A DNA stretch of 64,000 nt from Mucilaginibacter sp. KACC 22773. GTDB lineage: Bacteria; Bacteroidota; Bacteroidia; Sphingobacteriales; Sphingobacteriaceae. This document shows, piece after piece, positions 43,789 to 53,114 of the stretch. How positions within the stretch are numbered: position 1 is the first letter of the stretch; every line of letters begins with the position of its first letter. The stretch spans positions 682,001-746,000 of the forward strand of contig NZ_CP117883.1 in NCBI RefSeq assembly GCF_028736215.1. Direction: 5' to 3'. The notes beneath the pieces are model-generated. The model was not told where the DNA came from, ran no database searches, and saw only the letters and a list, made by a program, of their open reading frames with translations. The translations under genes and the position numbers were made by a program.

Positions 43789-44592
43789 CTAAAAAAGGCT
43801 CACTTGTTCGGCTGGCGGTTCTTCCTGACCATACACCGGCAACTTTTTGCCCCAGTCATAATAAGCGTCCGGTACTATGCCTTCAGGTACCGGTTTACGG
43901 CTGCGAATGGAATATACCGGGTAATGCGCGATGTTATCCGAAGGCATTTCAAAATGAAAAAACTCCTCCATATCATCGTCACTCAGATCATCCAGTACCC
44001 ACGCATGTTCCATTTCCGGCGTCAGGAACAGCGGCATTCGATGCTTATTGTCACCGGAATTGTGTATCCACATCATTTTATCGTTAGCATGGCGAGTAAT
44101 CATAGTAAATGAGGCAAAATTAAATATCTCGCCGGTGTCCTGGTCCACTTCCTGGCTGACCTGGTAGAGTGCCGGAACATAAAAACCCTTGCGGCCTTCC
44201 AGGCTGATATGATACGGGATCTTATTCCTAAAGCCTTTTACTTCCCTGTGTTCATAGATCCCGGTAGCAGGTATCAGGCAACGATTGTTGCGCAACCTGT
44301 ACCAATACGATTTTTTATCGCCGATGATTCTTTCCGAGCGCGCATTGACCATATTGGATCGCTGTAACTGCCGTTCTCGCGGATCATCGATATAAGTAGG
44401 AACTACCCCCCAGCTCATATTGGCGAGTACTAATGCTTTCCTGTTAACCACAATCGGGTGTGTAGGCAATATCTCACAGGTCACGTGCACCATATTATTA
44501 GGATAATGAGCCAGATTCGGGGCAAGTTGGATGCCTTTAAAGTCCTGCGTTACGATTTGAATTTCTGAATGAAAGCTGATATCTCTGCACAT
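43789..44592 (-). CDS. SRAP/YedK-family protein (abasic-site DNA crosslinker)
   Basis: A 267-residue SOS-response-associated peptidase (HMCES/YedK) protein. It begins MCRDI, giving the catalytic Cys2 after Met removal. VNARSERI (~100), RCLIPATGIYEHREV (~124-138) and the late HRMPLFLTPEMEHAW (~192-206) are the family motifs. These proteins form a protective thiazolidine crosslink with abasic sites in single-stranded DNA. It follows a hypothetical gene by 3 bases and both are divergent from dinB-dnaE, suggesting a common damage response. Confidence 0.9.
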   Translation of the reverse strand: MCRDISFHSEIQIVTQDFKGIQLAPNLAHYPNNMVHVTCEILPTHPIVVNRKALVLANMSWGVVPTYIDDPRERQLQRSNMVNARSERIIGDKKSYWYRLRNNRCLIPATGIYEHREVKGFRNKIPYHISLEGRKGFYVPALYQVSQEVDQDTGEIFNFASFTMITRHANDKMMWIHNSGDNKHRMPLFLTPEMEHAWVLDDLSDDDMEEFFHFEMPSDNIAHYPVYSIRSRKPVPEGIVPDAYYDWGKKLPVYGQEEPPAEQVSLF

Positions 44593-44595
44593 AAG

Positions 44596-45084
44596 CTATT
44601 TGATCATATCATAAAAAAGGGCGGTATGGCTTTGTTCACCGGAGGTGATCTCTGCTTTTAAACGCCCATGCTCCACAAATATACGCACATCATAGTGATC
44701 TTCTTTTTTCATGCGGATATAGTGAATATACGCAGAAACACTTTTGACATAGGCTTTTTGAAGCCTTTTTTCGTGACGGGCATCTATTGTTCCATTAAAG
44801 AACATCGTTATGCCGGATTCGTTTTTTAAGAGTTTAACAATCGCTTGGTACTGGTTCAGATCAAGCAGGTTCTGCGCTTTACCCTCGTTGGGCCGTAATT
44901 CCTGTTCATGGTGACGTGCTTCCTGTTGATCAGCATAAGCAGACAGTAAAAAGGTTTTCTGTAATGGCTGGCCCGGCCATTGAAAGCGCTGGATAACCAC
45001 AAAAGGCTTGCCTACCCCCATGAGTTTCTTCAGGGTGTCTTCCTTTATGCGCAGAAATGGGTTATAAAACAAGCTATCAGTCAT
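44596..45084 (-). CDS. Hypothetical protein in the SRAP operon
   Basis: A 162-residue protein of unrecognised family, mixed charge, with no membrane segment. It starts the leftward two-gene unit with the SRAP gene and is divergent from dinB. In the mutagenesis cassettes of other bacteria this position is often filled by an ImuA-like or accessory protein. No RecA-like motif is visible, so I do not call it ImuA. Confidence 0.6.
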   Translation of the reverse strand: MTDSLFYNPFLRIKEDTLKKLMGVGKPFVVIQRFQWPGQPLQKTFLLSAYADQQEARHHEQELRPNEGKAQNLLDLNQYQAIVKLLKNESGITMFFNGTIDARHEKRLQKAYVKSVSAYIHYIRMKKEDHYDVRIFVEHGRLKAEITSGEQSHTALFYDMIK

Positions 45085-45117
45085 TTAGCTCTGCTCTAAA
45101 ATTATTTTCAAATATAA

Positions 45118-45150
45118 ACAAAATGCTAATATTTTTAGTATTAGTTTTGT
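45118..45150. promoter_or_regulatory. Dyad-symmetric operator candidate between SRAP and dinB operons
   Basis: Inner arms CTAATA (45126-45131) and TATTAG (45139-45144) and outer arms ACAAAA (45118-45123) and TTTTGT (45145-45150) give a near-symmetric site in the 145-base divergent gap. A single repressor site here could control both damage-response operons. The sequence does not match the E. coli or Bacillus LexA box. Confidence 0.45.
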
Positions 45151-45229
45151 TATCCGTTTTCTGAACGAATAAAAGCAAAAAATGATGAGATAAAAAATTG
45201 TTCATTTTACTAATTAATCCGAAGGCATA

Positions 45230-46387
45230 ATGAGCGCAGACCGCCAGATCATTCACATGGATCAGGACGCATTTTTTGTATCCGTTGAAGTCCGTAAAAA
45301 CTCGGAACTAACTGGAAAGCCAGTGATCATAGGCAGCCTGTCGGATCGCGGGGTGGTGGCGTCATGCAGTTACGAGGCGCGTAAATTCGGTGTTCATTCT
45401 GCTATGCCAGCCCGTATGGCGCGTATGCTTTGCCCGCACGGCATTTGGATCAGGGGCAACATGGATGAATATTCCAAGGCTTCGCACGAGATCACGGAAA
45501 TCCTGAAAGAAAATGTGCCGCTCATTGAAAAGGCCAGCATCGATGAACACTATATTGATATGTCAGGCATGGATAAACATTTTGGTACGCTGCTTTATGC
45601 CAGGGAATTGCGAGCCAAAGTCATGCGGGAAACGGCGTTGCCAATTTCATTCGGTCTTTCGGTCAATAAAACGGTTTCCAAAATGGCGACTAACGAATGT
45701 AAACCAAATGGCGAACTGAATATCGAAAAAGCGGTTGTACAGCCCTTCCTGAACCCCTTGTCTATTCGCAAAATTCCCGGCTTAGGAGAGAAAACTTTTA
45801 TCAAGCTGAGCGACATGGGCATTAAGAAGATCTATGAACTTTCACAGGTTCACCCTGAATATATGAACAGTATTCTTGGGAAGAATGGAATCTGGCTGCT
45901 ACAAAAAGCCAAAGGAATAGATGATTCGCCGATTATTCCCTATCAGGAGCAAAAATCCATTGGTACACAAACAACTTTCAAAAATGACAGCATTGATCTC
46001 GTAGCCATCAATTACTTATTAACTTCCATGGTCATGGAGCTGGCCTTTGAACTGCGCCAAAAAAAGAAACAAACAGCCTGTATCACCGTGACGGTCCGCT
46101 ATTCCACCAGGGAAGACGTTACTAAACAGGCTGTTATTCCTTATACGGCTTTAGATGGACCGCTCATTAAAAAGGTCAAAGAATTATTCAAGGCGGCTTA
46201 TCAAAAAAGATTACTGATCCGATTGGTGGGCGTTCGCTTATCCAACCTGGTCAATGGTTTTGAGCAGATCGACCTTTATGCGGAATCCGAGGAGCAATAC
46301 AGTCTTTGCCAGGCAATGGATAAAATACGTCGGCGCTTCGGCCCTGATTCCATTAAACTGGCTTCCGGTATCAATCTTAATCTTTAA
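45230..46387 (+). CDS. dinB: Y-family translesion DNA polymerase (DinB/ImuB-like)
   Basis: A 385-residue Y-family polymerase. Catalytic carboxylates are in HMDQDAFFVSVE (~9-20) and KASIDEHYIDMS (~101-112). The DNA-binding helix-hairpin region is IRKIPGLGEKT (~181-191). A little-finger domain follows, and the C-terminus has no clear clamp-binding box. Because the carboxylates are intact it should polymerise, unlike catalytically dead ImuB. It is followed after 4 bases by a short DnaE gene, forming a mutagenic polymerase pair. Confidence 0.9.
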   Translation: MSADRQIIHMDQDAFFVSVEVRKNSELTGKPVIIGSLSDRGVVASCSYEARKFGVHSAMPARMARMLCPHGIWIRGNMDEYSKASHEITEILKENVPLIEKASIDEHYIDMSGMDKHFGTLLYARELRAKVMRETALPISFGLSVNKTVSKMATNECKPNGELNIEKAVVQPFLNPLSIRKIPGLGEKTFIKLSDMGIKKIYELSQVHPEYMNSILGKNGIWLLQKAKGIDDSPIIPYQEQKSIGTQTTFKNDSIDLVAINYLLTSMVMELAFELRQKKKQTACITVTVRYSTREDVTKQAVIPYTALDGPLIKKVKELFKAAYQKRLLIRLVGVRLSNLVNGFEQIDLYAESEEQYSLCQAMDKIRRRFGPDSIKLASGINLNL

Positions 46388-46391
46388 TGCC

Positions 46392-49334
46392 ATGTACCTC
46401 AACGTTCACTCCCAATATAGCCTTCGCTTTGGCACCATGTCAATCCCGGCATTGGTGGAGGAAGCTATTGCCTGCGGTGTAACCCAGATGGTACTCACGG
46501 ATATCAACAATTCCACCGGCATCATGGAATTTATGCGGGAGTGCGACGAAAAAGGTATTAAGCCCATTGCAGGCCTGGAATTCAGACGGGATAAACGCTT
46601 GCTTTACTTTGGCATCGCCCGCAATAAGGAGGGCATGAAGGAATTAAATGATTTCCTGACGGAGCATAACCTGGAACAAAAGCCATTACCTGATCTCGCG
46701 CCGGCTTTTGCAAATGCTTTTATTGTTTATCCCTACGGGCATGAGCCGCCGCTGAAGGAAAACGAATACCTGGGCATCCGTTATGGTCAGCTTAACAGCT
46801 TATTTAACAAAGACCTTAGCGCTGTCAGGGAAAAACTGCTGGCTTTGCAGCCGGTCTTTATCGCTGATAAAATTGAATACCGCTTACATGAATATTTGCG
46901 GGGCATTGATCTGAACGTGGTACTGACAGAAGTAACCACTGAAGATAAATGTGCCTCCACCGATAAATTTTTAGCACCCGGCCAACTGGAAGCTAAATTT
47001 TCCAGGTATGCCTTTATACTGGACAATACCCGGAACCTGATGAACCGCTGTGTGATGGATTATCCCAAAGGCAGGGTTAATTTAAACCGCAAAACCTTTA
47101 CCGGCAATAAGAAAAATGACCGGGAGCTTTTGGAAAAACTGGCTATCAGCGGTATGGAGTATCGCTACGGCAAATCCAATAAAGAAGCGCTGCGCCGGGT
47201 TAAACATGAACTTAAAGTTATTTGCGAACTCGATTTCTGTGCTTATTTCCTGATTACCTGGGATATTATCCGCTACTCCAGCTCGCAAGGCTATTATCAT
47301 GTGGGCCGGGGTTCCGGGGCGAACAGCATTGTGGCCTACTGTCTGAAAATAACGGATGTTGACCCTATTGAACTGGACTTATATTTTGAAAGGTTCCTGA
47401 ATGCACAGCGAACTTCACCGCCCGATTTCGATATTGATTATTCCTGGGATGAGCGGGAAGATGTGCAGGATTATATTTTTAAACGCTACGGCAGTCAACA
47501 CACCGCTTTGCTGGGAACCATGTCTACCTTTAAGGATCGCAGCATTATTCGCGAGATCGGTAAGGTCATGGGGTTGCCTAAGTCCGAGATCGACGGCTTT
47601 ACTGATCAGACGCGGGCGGCGGTTAATCAAAACAACGATACATTCAGAAAGATCGTCGCCATCCATGAACGAATGGCGAATATGCCGAACCAACGCTCCA
47701 TCCACGCCGGTGGAGTATTGATAACCGAAGACCCGATCACTTATTATACAGCACTTGATCTGCCGCCAAAGGGAATGGCGACCGTACAGTGGGATATGTA
47801 TGAAGCCGAAAAGATCGGCTTTGATAAATACGATATTCTTAGCCAGCGGGGTATTGGACATATCAAGATGGCGGTAAAGTTGGTCGAAGAAAACCAGCAG
47901 CGCAAGATCGATATCCACCAGGTCAAGAACTTCATGAAAGACCCGGCGGTCAATGCCAATCTAAGGATAGGGAATACAAAGGGTTGCTTTTACATCGAAT
48001 CGCCGGCAATGATCCAGCTCAACCGGAAACTGGGTTGCGATAACTACCTGATACTTGTCGCCGCCAGTTCTATCATCCGGCCCGGTGTGGCCAGTTCCGG
48101 AATGATGGGCACTTATATCAAATATCACCATGCCCCGGATACCGTGCAATACCTGCACCCGGTCATGGAAGAAATATTAAAGGAAACTTATGGCGTGATG
48201 GTTTACCAGGAAGATGTGATCAAAGTTTGTATCCATTTTGCGGGAATGGATGGAACGGACGCCGATATTTTACGGCGGGGCATGAGCGGCAAGTACCGCT
48301 CAAAAAAGGAATTTGAGAGACTGGTGGAAAGATTCCATCAGGAAGCGATTGCATTAGGTCGTCCGGAAGATATCGTGAAGGAAGTATGGCGTCAGGTGTC
48401 TTCCTTTGCGGGTTACAGTTTCTCCAAAGCGCATTCTGCCAGCTTCGCGGTGGAAAGCTACCAAAGTCTGTACCTGAAAACCTACTTCCCACGGGAATTT
48501 ATGGTGGCAGTGTTAAACAATTACGGGGGATTTTATAACCGGGCGCTATATGTGCAGGAGTTGCAGCGCTCAGGGGGAATCGTACATCTGCCATGTGTGA
48601 ACAACAGCGATAGCATTGTTAATATCATTGGCGTAGATGTTTACCTCGGCTTCGTGGGTATTCATGGTTTAAATGAAACTTTCATTGAACTGATCCCTGA
48701 AGAACGCCGAAAGAACGGTATTTACCATAGCCTGGAGGATTTTATCAAAAGAACCGGCATTGGTTTGGAGCAGGCCATCACGCTTATTCGCGTGGGTGCA
48801 CTGCGGTTTACCGGAAAGAGCAAAAAGGAATTATTGTGGGGCATACATCTTTTATTCGGAGCTAAGGCAAAGCCCAACAATAATGCGGAACTATTTTGCC
48901 TGGAGGCAAAGAACTATTCCCTGCCTGTACTGGTCAATACCCAATTGGAGAATGCCTACCATGAACTGGAATTGCTCGGCTTTCCCTTAAGTATGACTAT
49001 GTTCGAACTGTTGCAAACCGATTATCGCGGCGAAGTGGGTGCCAATGACCTGATCAATCATGTGGGACAAGTGGTTAGGATGGTCGGACAGTATGTATGC
49101 GAGAAGACAGTACTTACCAAAAACAATCAAAAGATGTGGTTCGGCAATTTCTTGGATGTCGAAGGCAATACTTTTGATACGGTACATTTTCCCAATAACA
49201 CACCCATGTATCCTTTCCGTGGCGCAGGCTGCTACCTGATACTCGGTAAGGTTGTCGCCGAGTTCGGTTTTGCCAGCCTTGAAGTTCTTAAGTTTGCTAA
49301 GCTGCCAATCTTACCAAATCCCGTAATTTCTTAA
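46392..49334 (+). CDS. dnaE: DNA polymerase III alpha subunit, short DnaE-type (980 residues)
   Basis: The start is taken at ATG 46392 (MYLNVHSQYSLRFG), 4 bases after the dinB stop. The frame is open upstream but overlaps dinB. The PHP domain is degenerate: VHSQYSL is kept but the TDH signature reads TDINN. Catalytic Asp residues are in PPDFDIDYSW (~342-351) and in FDKYDILSQRGI (~476-487). At 980 residues it is much shorter than replicative DnaE and resembles the error-prone DnaE2/ImuC class. With DinB and SRAP it makes up a mobile damage-tolerance cassette. Confidence 0.88.
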   Translation: MYLNVHSQYSLRFGTMSIPALVEEAIACGVTQMVLTDINNSTGIMEFMRECDEKGIKPIAGLEFRRDKRLLYFGIARNKEGMKELNDFLTEHNLEQKPLPDLAPAFANAFIVYPYGHEPPLKENEYLGIRYGQLNSLFNKDLSAVREKLLALQPVFIADKIEYRLHEYLRGIDLNVVLTEVTTEDKCASTDKFLAPGQLEAKFSRYAFILDNTRNLMNRCVMDYPKGRVNLNRKTFTGNKKNDRELLEKLAISGMEYRYGKSNKEALRRVKHELKVICELDFCAYFLITWDIIRYSSSQGYYHVGRGSGANSIVAYCLKITDVDPIELDLYFERFLNAQRTSPPDFDIDYSWDEREDVQDYIFKRYGSQHTALLGTMSTFKDRSIIREIGKVMGLPKSEIDGFTDQTRAAVNQNNDTFRKIVAIHERMANMPNQRSIHAGGVLITEDPITYYTALDLPPKGMATVQWDMYEAEKIGFDKYDILSQRGIGHIKMAVKLVEENQQRKIDIHQVKNFMKDPAVNANLRIGNTKGCFYIESPAMIQLNRKLGCDNYLILVAASSIIRPGVASSGMMGTYIKYHHAPDTVQYLHPVMEEILKETYGVMVYQEDVIKVCIHFAGMDGTDADILRRGMSGKYRSKKEFERLVERFHQEAIALGRPEDIVKEVWRQVSSFAGYSFSKAHSASFAVESYQSLYLKTYFPREFMVAVLNNYGGFYNRALYVQELQRSGGIVHLPCVNNSDSIVNIIGVDVYLGFVGIHGLNETFIELIPEERRKNGIYHSLEDFIKRTGIGLEQAITLIRVGALRFTGKSKKELLWGIHLLFGAKAKPNNNAELFCLEAKNYSLPVLVNTQLENAYHELELLGFPLSMTMFELLQTDYRGEVGANDLINHVGQVVRMVGQYVCEKTVLTKNNQKMWFGNFLDVEGNTFDTVHFPNNTPMYPFRGAGCYLILGKVVAEFGFASLEVLKFAKLPILPNPVIS

Positions 49335-49345
49335 ACCTCTAAAAC

Positions 49346-49579
49346 ATGGATAGAATCAATATTAAATGCGCGGTTGAGGGCCAGGAACTGGACCTGCAAT
49401 TTGACAAAAAAGCCATGCCCGGTGAAGCCGGGCCGTGTTTTATGATATCCGCTTATGGCTGCTTTAAAGGCTATATAGCCAGGCAAAAGAATGGTGGTTA
49501 TCAGCCAATAGGCACCTCTTATTATAACGCAGAGGATCTGCAGGTGATCGCCGAACATTTGAGAAAACAAGTCATGTGA
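49346..49579 (+). CDS. Small hypothetical protein after dnaE
   Basis: A 77-residue protein (MDRINIKCAVEGQELDL start) with no recognised domain, beginning 12 bases after the dnaE stop, so probably in the same transcript. Its pattern of alternating polar and hydrophobic residues suggests a small beta sheet plus a C-terminal helix. No motif visible. Confidence 0.55.
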   Translation: MDRINIKCAVEGQELDLQFDKKAMPGEAGPCFMISAYGCFKGYIARQKNGGYQPIGTSYYNAEDLQVIAEHLRKQVM

Positions 49580-49615
49580 TATTTCGGCAGTCTTAATAAT
49601 ACATTGGAAATGGCA

Positions 49616-49656
49616 TTAAAAAAGGAGTCCCCTCGCACTTGCTGCAAGAGGACTCC
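49616..49656 (-). terminator. Rho-independent terminator of the tra/DUF3945 operon
   Basis: On the minus strand, GGAGTCC pairs with GGACTCC (49624-49630 and 49650-49656) and the hairpin is followed by TTTTTTAA. It lies 70 bases after the stop of the DUF3945-like gene. The plus strand has no T-tract here, so it serves the leftward operon. Confidence 0.7.
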
Positions 49657-49725
49657 AAACTAAACCTTATCACCATGGCAGATAAGAATATGAACTATTT
49701 GAGGTATTTAGGTATTAATTTCATT

Positions 49726-50979
49726 TTAGACGGTCATTTTACGTTTACTCCCTTGCTTTTTTCCGGGCAGCTCCTCCTTTTGCTGCTTTCCTTGTTTTTG
49801 GTTATCATTCTGCTTTTGACTGCTACTTTGTTTCTGTTCCGGGTTGAGCAGCTCTTCCCGTTTGATCTTTTTCTGCTGATGATCAAAAAGGTCAACGGTT
49901 TTGAATTGCGGGCTGGCGGCAATAAAATATTTCTTTTCCTCACCGTTACGCTCAACCGTGATCTGTTGGGTATTACCTTTTTTTAAAGAGCGGAACAGAC
50001 TTTCGGTACCTTCCGGGGTATTTAGTTCTTTAATGCCTTTGCCAGCAAGCACATCTTCCAGCTTAAACCCATAGTTTTCGCTGAATCGTTTGATCTCCTT
50101 GTTGCCGTTTTGGGTCAGGTTATCGTTATCCAGTTGCAGCCAGGCCTGGTATTTCTCACCATCCTTGTTAAACAGCTGTTTATGTACGGCGCGCCCTTCC
50201 ATCAGGTTGAAAGCTTCTTTCGCGGTGATCCCATTGCCTTTATTAATATAAAAGGTTTGATTCATTTCTTTTTCTTTTCCCTTATTCATGGTGGCGTCGA
50301 ACTTGTTGAAGAAATACATATCCTGGTTATCCCCGGCTTTAAAATGCAAGTTGTAATCCACCTTTTGCTGGTTAAACTCATGCTTGGCCATCAGGTTGAA
50401 TTCCGGTACTTTTTTATTGATGTTTTTTTCTAACGCTTCATTTACCTGTTCGCCAAATCCAAGATTCAGCAGGCTTTTCTTTAAGAAATCTAAATTCTGT
50501 GTGTTCATATTATTGAAATTTAATTGATTGAAAAAATCGATTTGCTGAGGATTATTTTCGGTCAGGTATGCAACAGCCGATACTTTATCAAGCGTCCAGG
50601 GTATAGTCATGCTTCCCGGTAATTGTTGGGCCAGCTGTTTTGCCAGTACCTGGCAGGCTATTTCTTTAGGGATATCCGGCTCAAAAGCGCGGTAGCTGAT
50701 GTTCATCGTACCTTGTTGATATAAAGCGGTGTCATAGTGATCGAGCACGATGGGTCCATCAGCGTCCTTACGATACAGGCTGAACCAGCTGTCAAGCGCA
50801 AGACGCTCGAAAACTTCGCGGTACTGAATAGAAAATTGTGACCGGTCACTTAGGACAATTTCCCGCAGACGGTCCACGAGTTCCGGTTTGACAAAGCCAA
50901 GATCAGCTAGCTGGGTTTTCAATTCATAGAAGTTAATGCCTGCATCCCTGCTTGCCGGCCGGTTATTGATGCTGTCCAT
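49726..50979 (-). CDS. DUF3945/DUF4099-like element protein
   Basis: A 417-residue protein from ATG 50979, which has a good GGAGG Shine-Dalgarno. The frame is open up to a TTG at 51048 but that would overlap the previous gene further. The N-terminal ~120 residues resemble DUF4099-type domains and the C-terminal half has DUF3945-like repeats (LMEGRAVHKQLFNKDGE, then DNDNLTQNGNKEIK). The tail is very Lys/Gln-rich. Such proteins are frequent in Bacteroidetes conjugative elements, with unknown function. It overlaps the preceding paralogue by 17 bases. A decayed copy lies at 38190-38558. Confidence 0.75.
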   Translation of the reverse strand: MDSINNRPASRDAGINFYELKTQLADLGFVKPELVDRLREIVLSDRSQFSIQYREVFERLALDSWFSLYRKDADGPIVLDHYDTALYQQGTMNISYRAFEPDIPKEIACQVLAKQLAQQLPGSMTIPWTLDKVSAVAYLTENNPQQIDFFNQLNFNNMNTQNLDFLKKSLLNLGFGEQVNEALEKNINKKVPEFNLMAKHEFNQQKVDYNLHFKAGDNQDMYFFNKFDATMNKGKEKEMNQTFYINKGNGITAKEAFNLMEGRAVHKQLFNKDGEKYQAWLQLDNDNLTQNGNKEIKRFSENYGFKLEDVLAGKGIKELNTPEGTESLFRSLKKGNTQQITVERNGEEKKYFIAASPQFKTVDLFDHQQKKIKREELLNPEQKQSSSQKQNDNQKQGKQQKEELPGKKQGSKRKMTV

Positions 50980-51994
50980 TTTTGACCCTCCTTCTTGTTT
51001 TTTGCGCGGTTGTGTCCAGCGTCTTGACTTTGAACCCTTGCCTTGCAAGGTTCTGATTCAGCTTTTCAGCGGTGATCGGACGCAGCTTATCATCCAGCAA
51101 TTTGATGCAACGGTTGGCAGGATCAGCCTGGACATAAATATTTTGATATTGTTTACCCTGCTTCCAATAGGTCGGGATTTGCTGGCCGTTTTCCAGGTAG
51201 CGGGTGAGCTCTTCCTTGTTGCGGATGATAGCTGGCATACCGGCCAGCGCGGTTTTAATGTCAAAAGCGTGTGCCGGGTCGTAGTGCTGTACCCCGTTTG
51301 GACCGAGTTCAACCCACCTGTGGTTTTCGTGCCCGGAGGCGTCGGTGTATTGCTGCTTCATCGCACGTCCTTCCAGCAGGCTCCAGATCTGGTTGGTTTT
51401 AAGGTTGGGCCAGTCGCTGAGTTCAAATTCCTGGGCTTTGGTAATTTTGCCGTTCTGCACCAAACTTCCCCCAATACGGTTCAGCTGAAAATTACCATAA
51501 GGGTCCTTTTCAAAATGAAGATCGAGACTCACCCGCTTTTCCGGCCCAAGCTGGCAATCCAGTGGTACGCGGATATTCTTTTGATCCTGGTCAAGGTGTT
51601 GCTCCAGCCGCCCGGCGAAGGAACCGAGTCCGGCTTCCTTCAACTGTACTTTGAGAGTTGCCATATTGTTGTCCCGCTGCAGCTGATCTTTCTTTAGGTA
51701 AGCCGGGCCGTCAAAAAGCCGGTCTTTCAGTTGAGAAAAGATCCTCCGTAACAGGTTGGGAAATAACTGCTTTTCAAGCCTGATAATCTGGTTGTTCAGC
51801 AATAGCATAAATGGCTTTTCATCGGGTCTAGCAGTTGAGCGTAAACGATGGGCGGCAAGCCGCAAGTGGTCAAGCTGCAGGCGTGATAATACAGTTACAT
51901 CGATTGTGCCCGCCTTGAGCAGGGGTTCGATTTCTTTTTTGCGGTCTTCCCAGCTTTTAAATGCCAGGAGAACACGGTTCGCTGCTTTTTCCAT
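50963..51994 (-). CDS. DUF3945-like element protein, paralogue of the next gene
   Basis: A 343-residue protein with the same element order as the 417-residue protein downstream: QIWSLLEGRAMKQQYTDASG here against AFNLMEGRAVHKQLFNKDGE there. The N-terminus has a basic helical region, then a ~100-residue segment rich in Leu and Lys. It begins 5 bases after traM ends. Function unknown; association with the transfer operon suggests a role in element maintenance or DNA processing. Confidence 0.7.
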   Translation of the reverse strand: MEKAANRVLLAFKSWEDRKKEIEPLLKAGTIDVTVLSRLQLDHLRLAAHRLRSTARPDEKPFMLLLNNQIIRLEKQLFPNLLRRIFSQLKDRLFDGPAYLKKDQLQRDNNMATLKVQLKEAGLGSFAGRLEQHLDQDQKNIRVPLDCQLGPEKRVSLDLHFEKDPYGNFQLNRIGGSLVQNGKITKAQEFELSDWPNLKTNQIWSLLEGRAMKQQYTDASGHENHRWVELGPNGVQHYDPAHAFDIKTALAGMPAIIRNKEELTRYLENGQQIPTYWKQGKQYQNIYVQADPANRCIKLLDDKLRPITAEKLNQNLARQGFKVKTLDTTAQKTRRRVKNGQHQ

Positions 51995-51999
51995 GACTG

Positions 52000-53109
52000 T
52001 TATCGTTTACGGGTATTATCTCGCAGGAGCACAGCAAAATTATCCTTCAGCTTAACTCTGATCTTTTTTACTTTTTTACTAAACAGTTCCTTTGCGGCAT
52101 TGATGCCACCCGTCGCCGCTTGTGTGCCCAGCGATTGGTCCATACTCAAAAACTGCATGCTTTCAACCGCTGAGTTTGCACCATCGCCCGCCGCACCCGA
52201 TAGCTCCGCCTCTGGCGCAGGGATACCCGGCATCCCGTCCAAACTGAAAACCGTCAAGTCGGCCGGCAGGATGTCCTTACCGATCCTGATGTTCTGGATA
52301 TTCAGCAATAGCCGCTGGTTGGTGACCTGGCAGGCTCCAAACAACAACTGTCCTTTAGGAAGGGTGACGCCTCTTAATATCACCGAATCGGTTAGTTTAA
52401 GCCGAACCGTTCCGCCGTTCATTACTTTTTGCCTGCCGTCAATGATTGCAGGGATTGCTTTGAAAGCAGTGTCTTCGGTTTTATTTTTAGGTTTTTCTTT
52501 AACTGATTGCGGGTTTTGAATGGCCTGGATCTTCGTCAGCATATCATTCAACTGTTTCATCTCGGGATCATTTCCGCCCGAAGAATTCATCGCCTGCATC
52601 ATTTTATTCAGCCTTTTCACCTCCGGATCCGGCGGGGCCGGTGTATAGCTTTGCGGTTGCGGCTGACTGATCTGCCGGTTGATTAGTGCCAGCTTCTCCT
52701 GTATCTTGGCGGATTGCTGATCGGCGTTATTGGCGTATCGAGGTGTCGCCGGCTTTCTCACCTGTGCGGAATCTCTATCTGCCTTGTTAGGGTCAAAGCC
52801 CATGGCCTGCATGAATGATTTGCTCACACCATCTTTGGTATGGGTGCTGTCTTTCTTTTCAGATTGATAAATGCCCATTTTATCTGGTGCCGTTTTTTCC
52901 TTGAACTGGGCAGAAGGCAACGCCAGGTTGATTCCTTTCTGCGGTGCTGCAGCGACGGCCTTTGACCCGTCTTTACCTCCGCCTAACGCCCAAAAAGCCA
53001 TAGTCAGAAATGGAATGATTAGAACGGGAATGGCCATATAGAACTTCCTTTTCTTCTGAAATTCGGGTGAATGTTGCGGGAATTGTCCGCCTTGGTTTTG
53101 ATTTTCCAT
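52000..53109 (-). CDS. traM: Conjugative transposon protein TraM
   Basis: A 369-residue protein with one N-terminal membrane helix (~25-44), a long Pro/Gln-rich linker with QPQPQSYTPAPPDPE and RLNKMMQAM-like repeats, and a C-terminal beta-rich domain containing RLKLTDSVILRGVTLPKGQLLFG. This matches TraM of Bacteroidetes elements, a VirB10-like channel scaffold. It starts 5 bases after the TraL-like gene stop. The usual traN gene does not follow it. Confidence 0.85.
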   Translation of the reverse strand: MENQNQGGQFPQHSPEFQKKRKFYMAIPVLIIPFLTMAFWALGGGKDGSKAVAAAPQKGINLALPSAQFKEKTAPDKMGIYQSEKKDSTHTKDGVSKSFMQAMGFDPNKADRDSAQVRKPATPRYANNADQQSAKIQEKLALINRQISQPQPQSYTPAPPDPEVKRLNKMMQAMNSSGGNDPEMKQLNDMLTKIQAIQNPQSVKEKPKNKTEDTAFKAIPAIIDGRQKVMNGGTVRLKLTDSVILRGVTLPKGQLLFGACQVTNQRLLLNIQNIRIGKDILPADLTVFSLDGMPGIPAPEAELSGAAGDGANSAVESMQFLSMDQSLGTQAATGGINAAKELFSKKVKKIRVKLKDNFAVLLRDNTRKR

Positions 53110-53114
53110 TGTAT

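Noticed and set aside
50936-51697. 253-codon plus-strand frame across the DUF3945-like gene
   Set aside because: It lies entirely opposite two well-supported minus-strand genes with matching paralogy and spacing.
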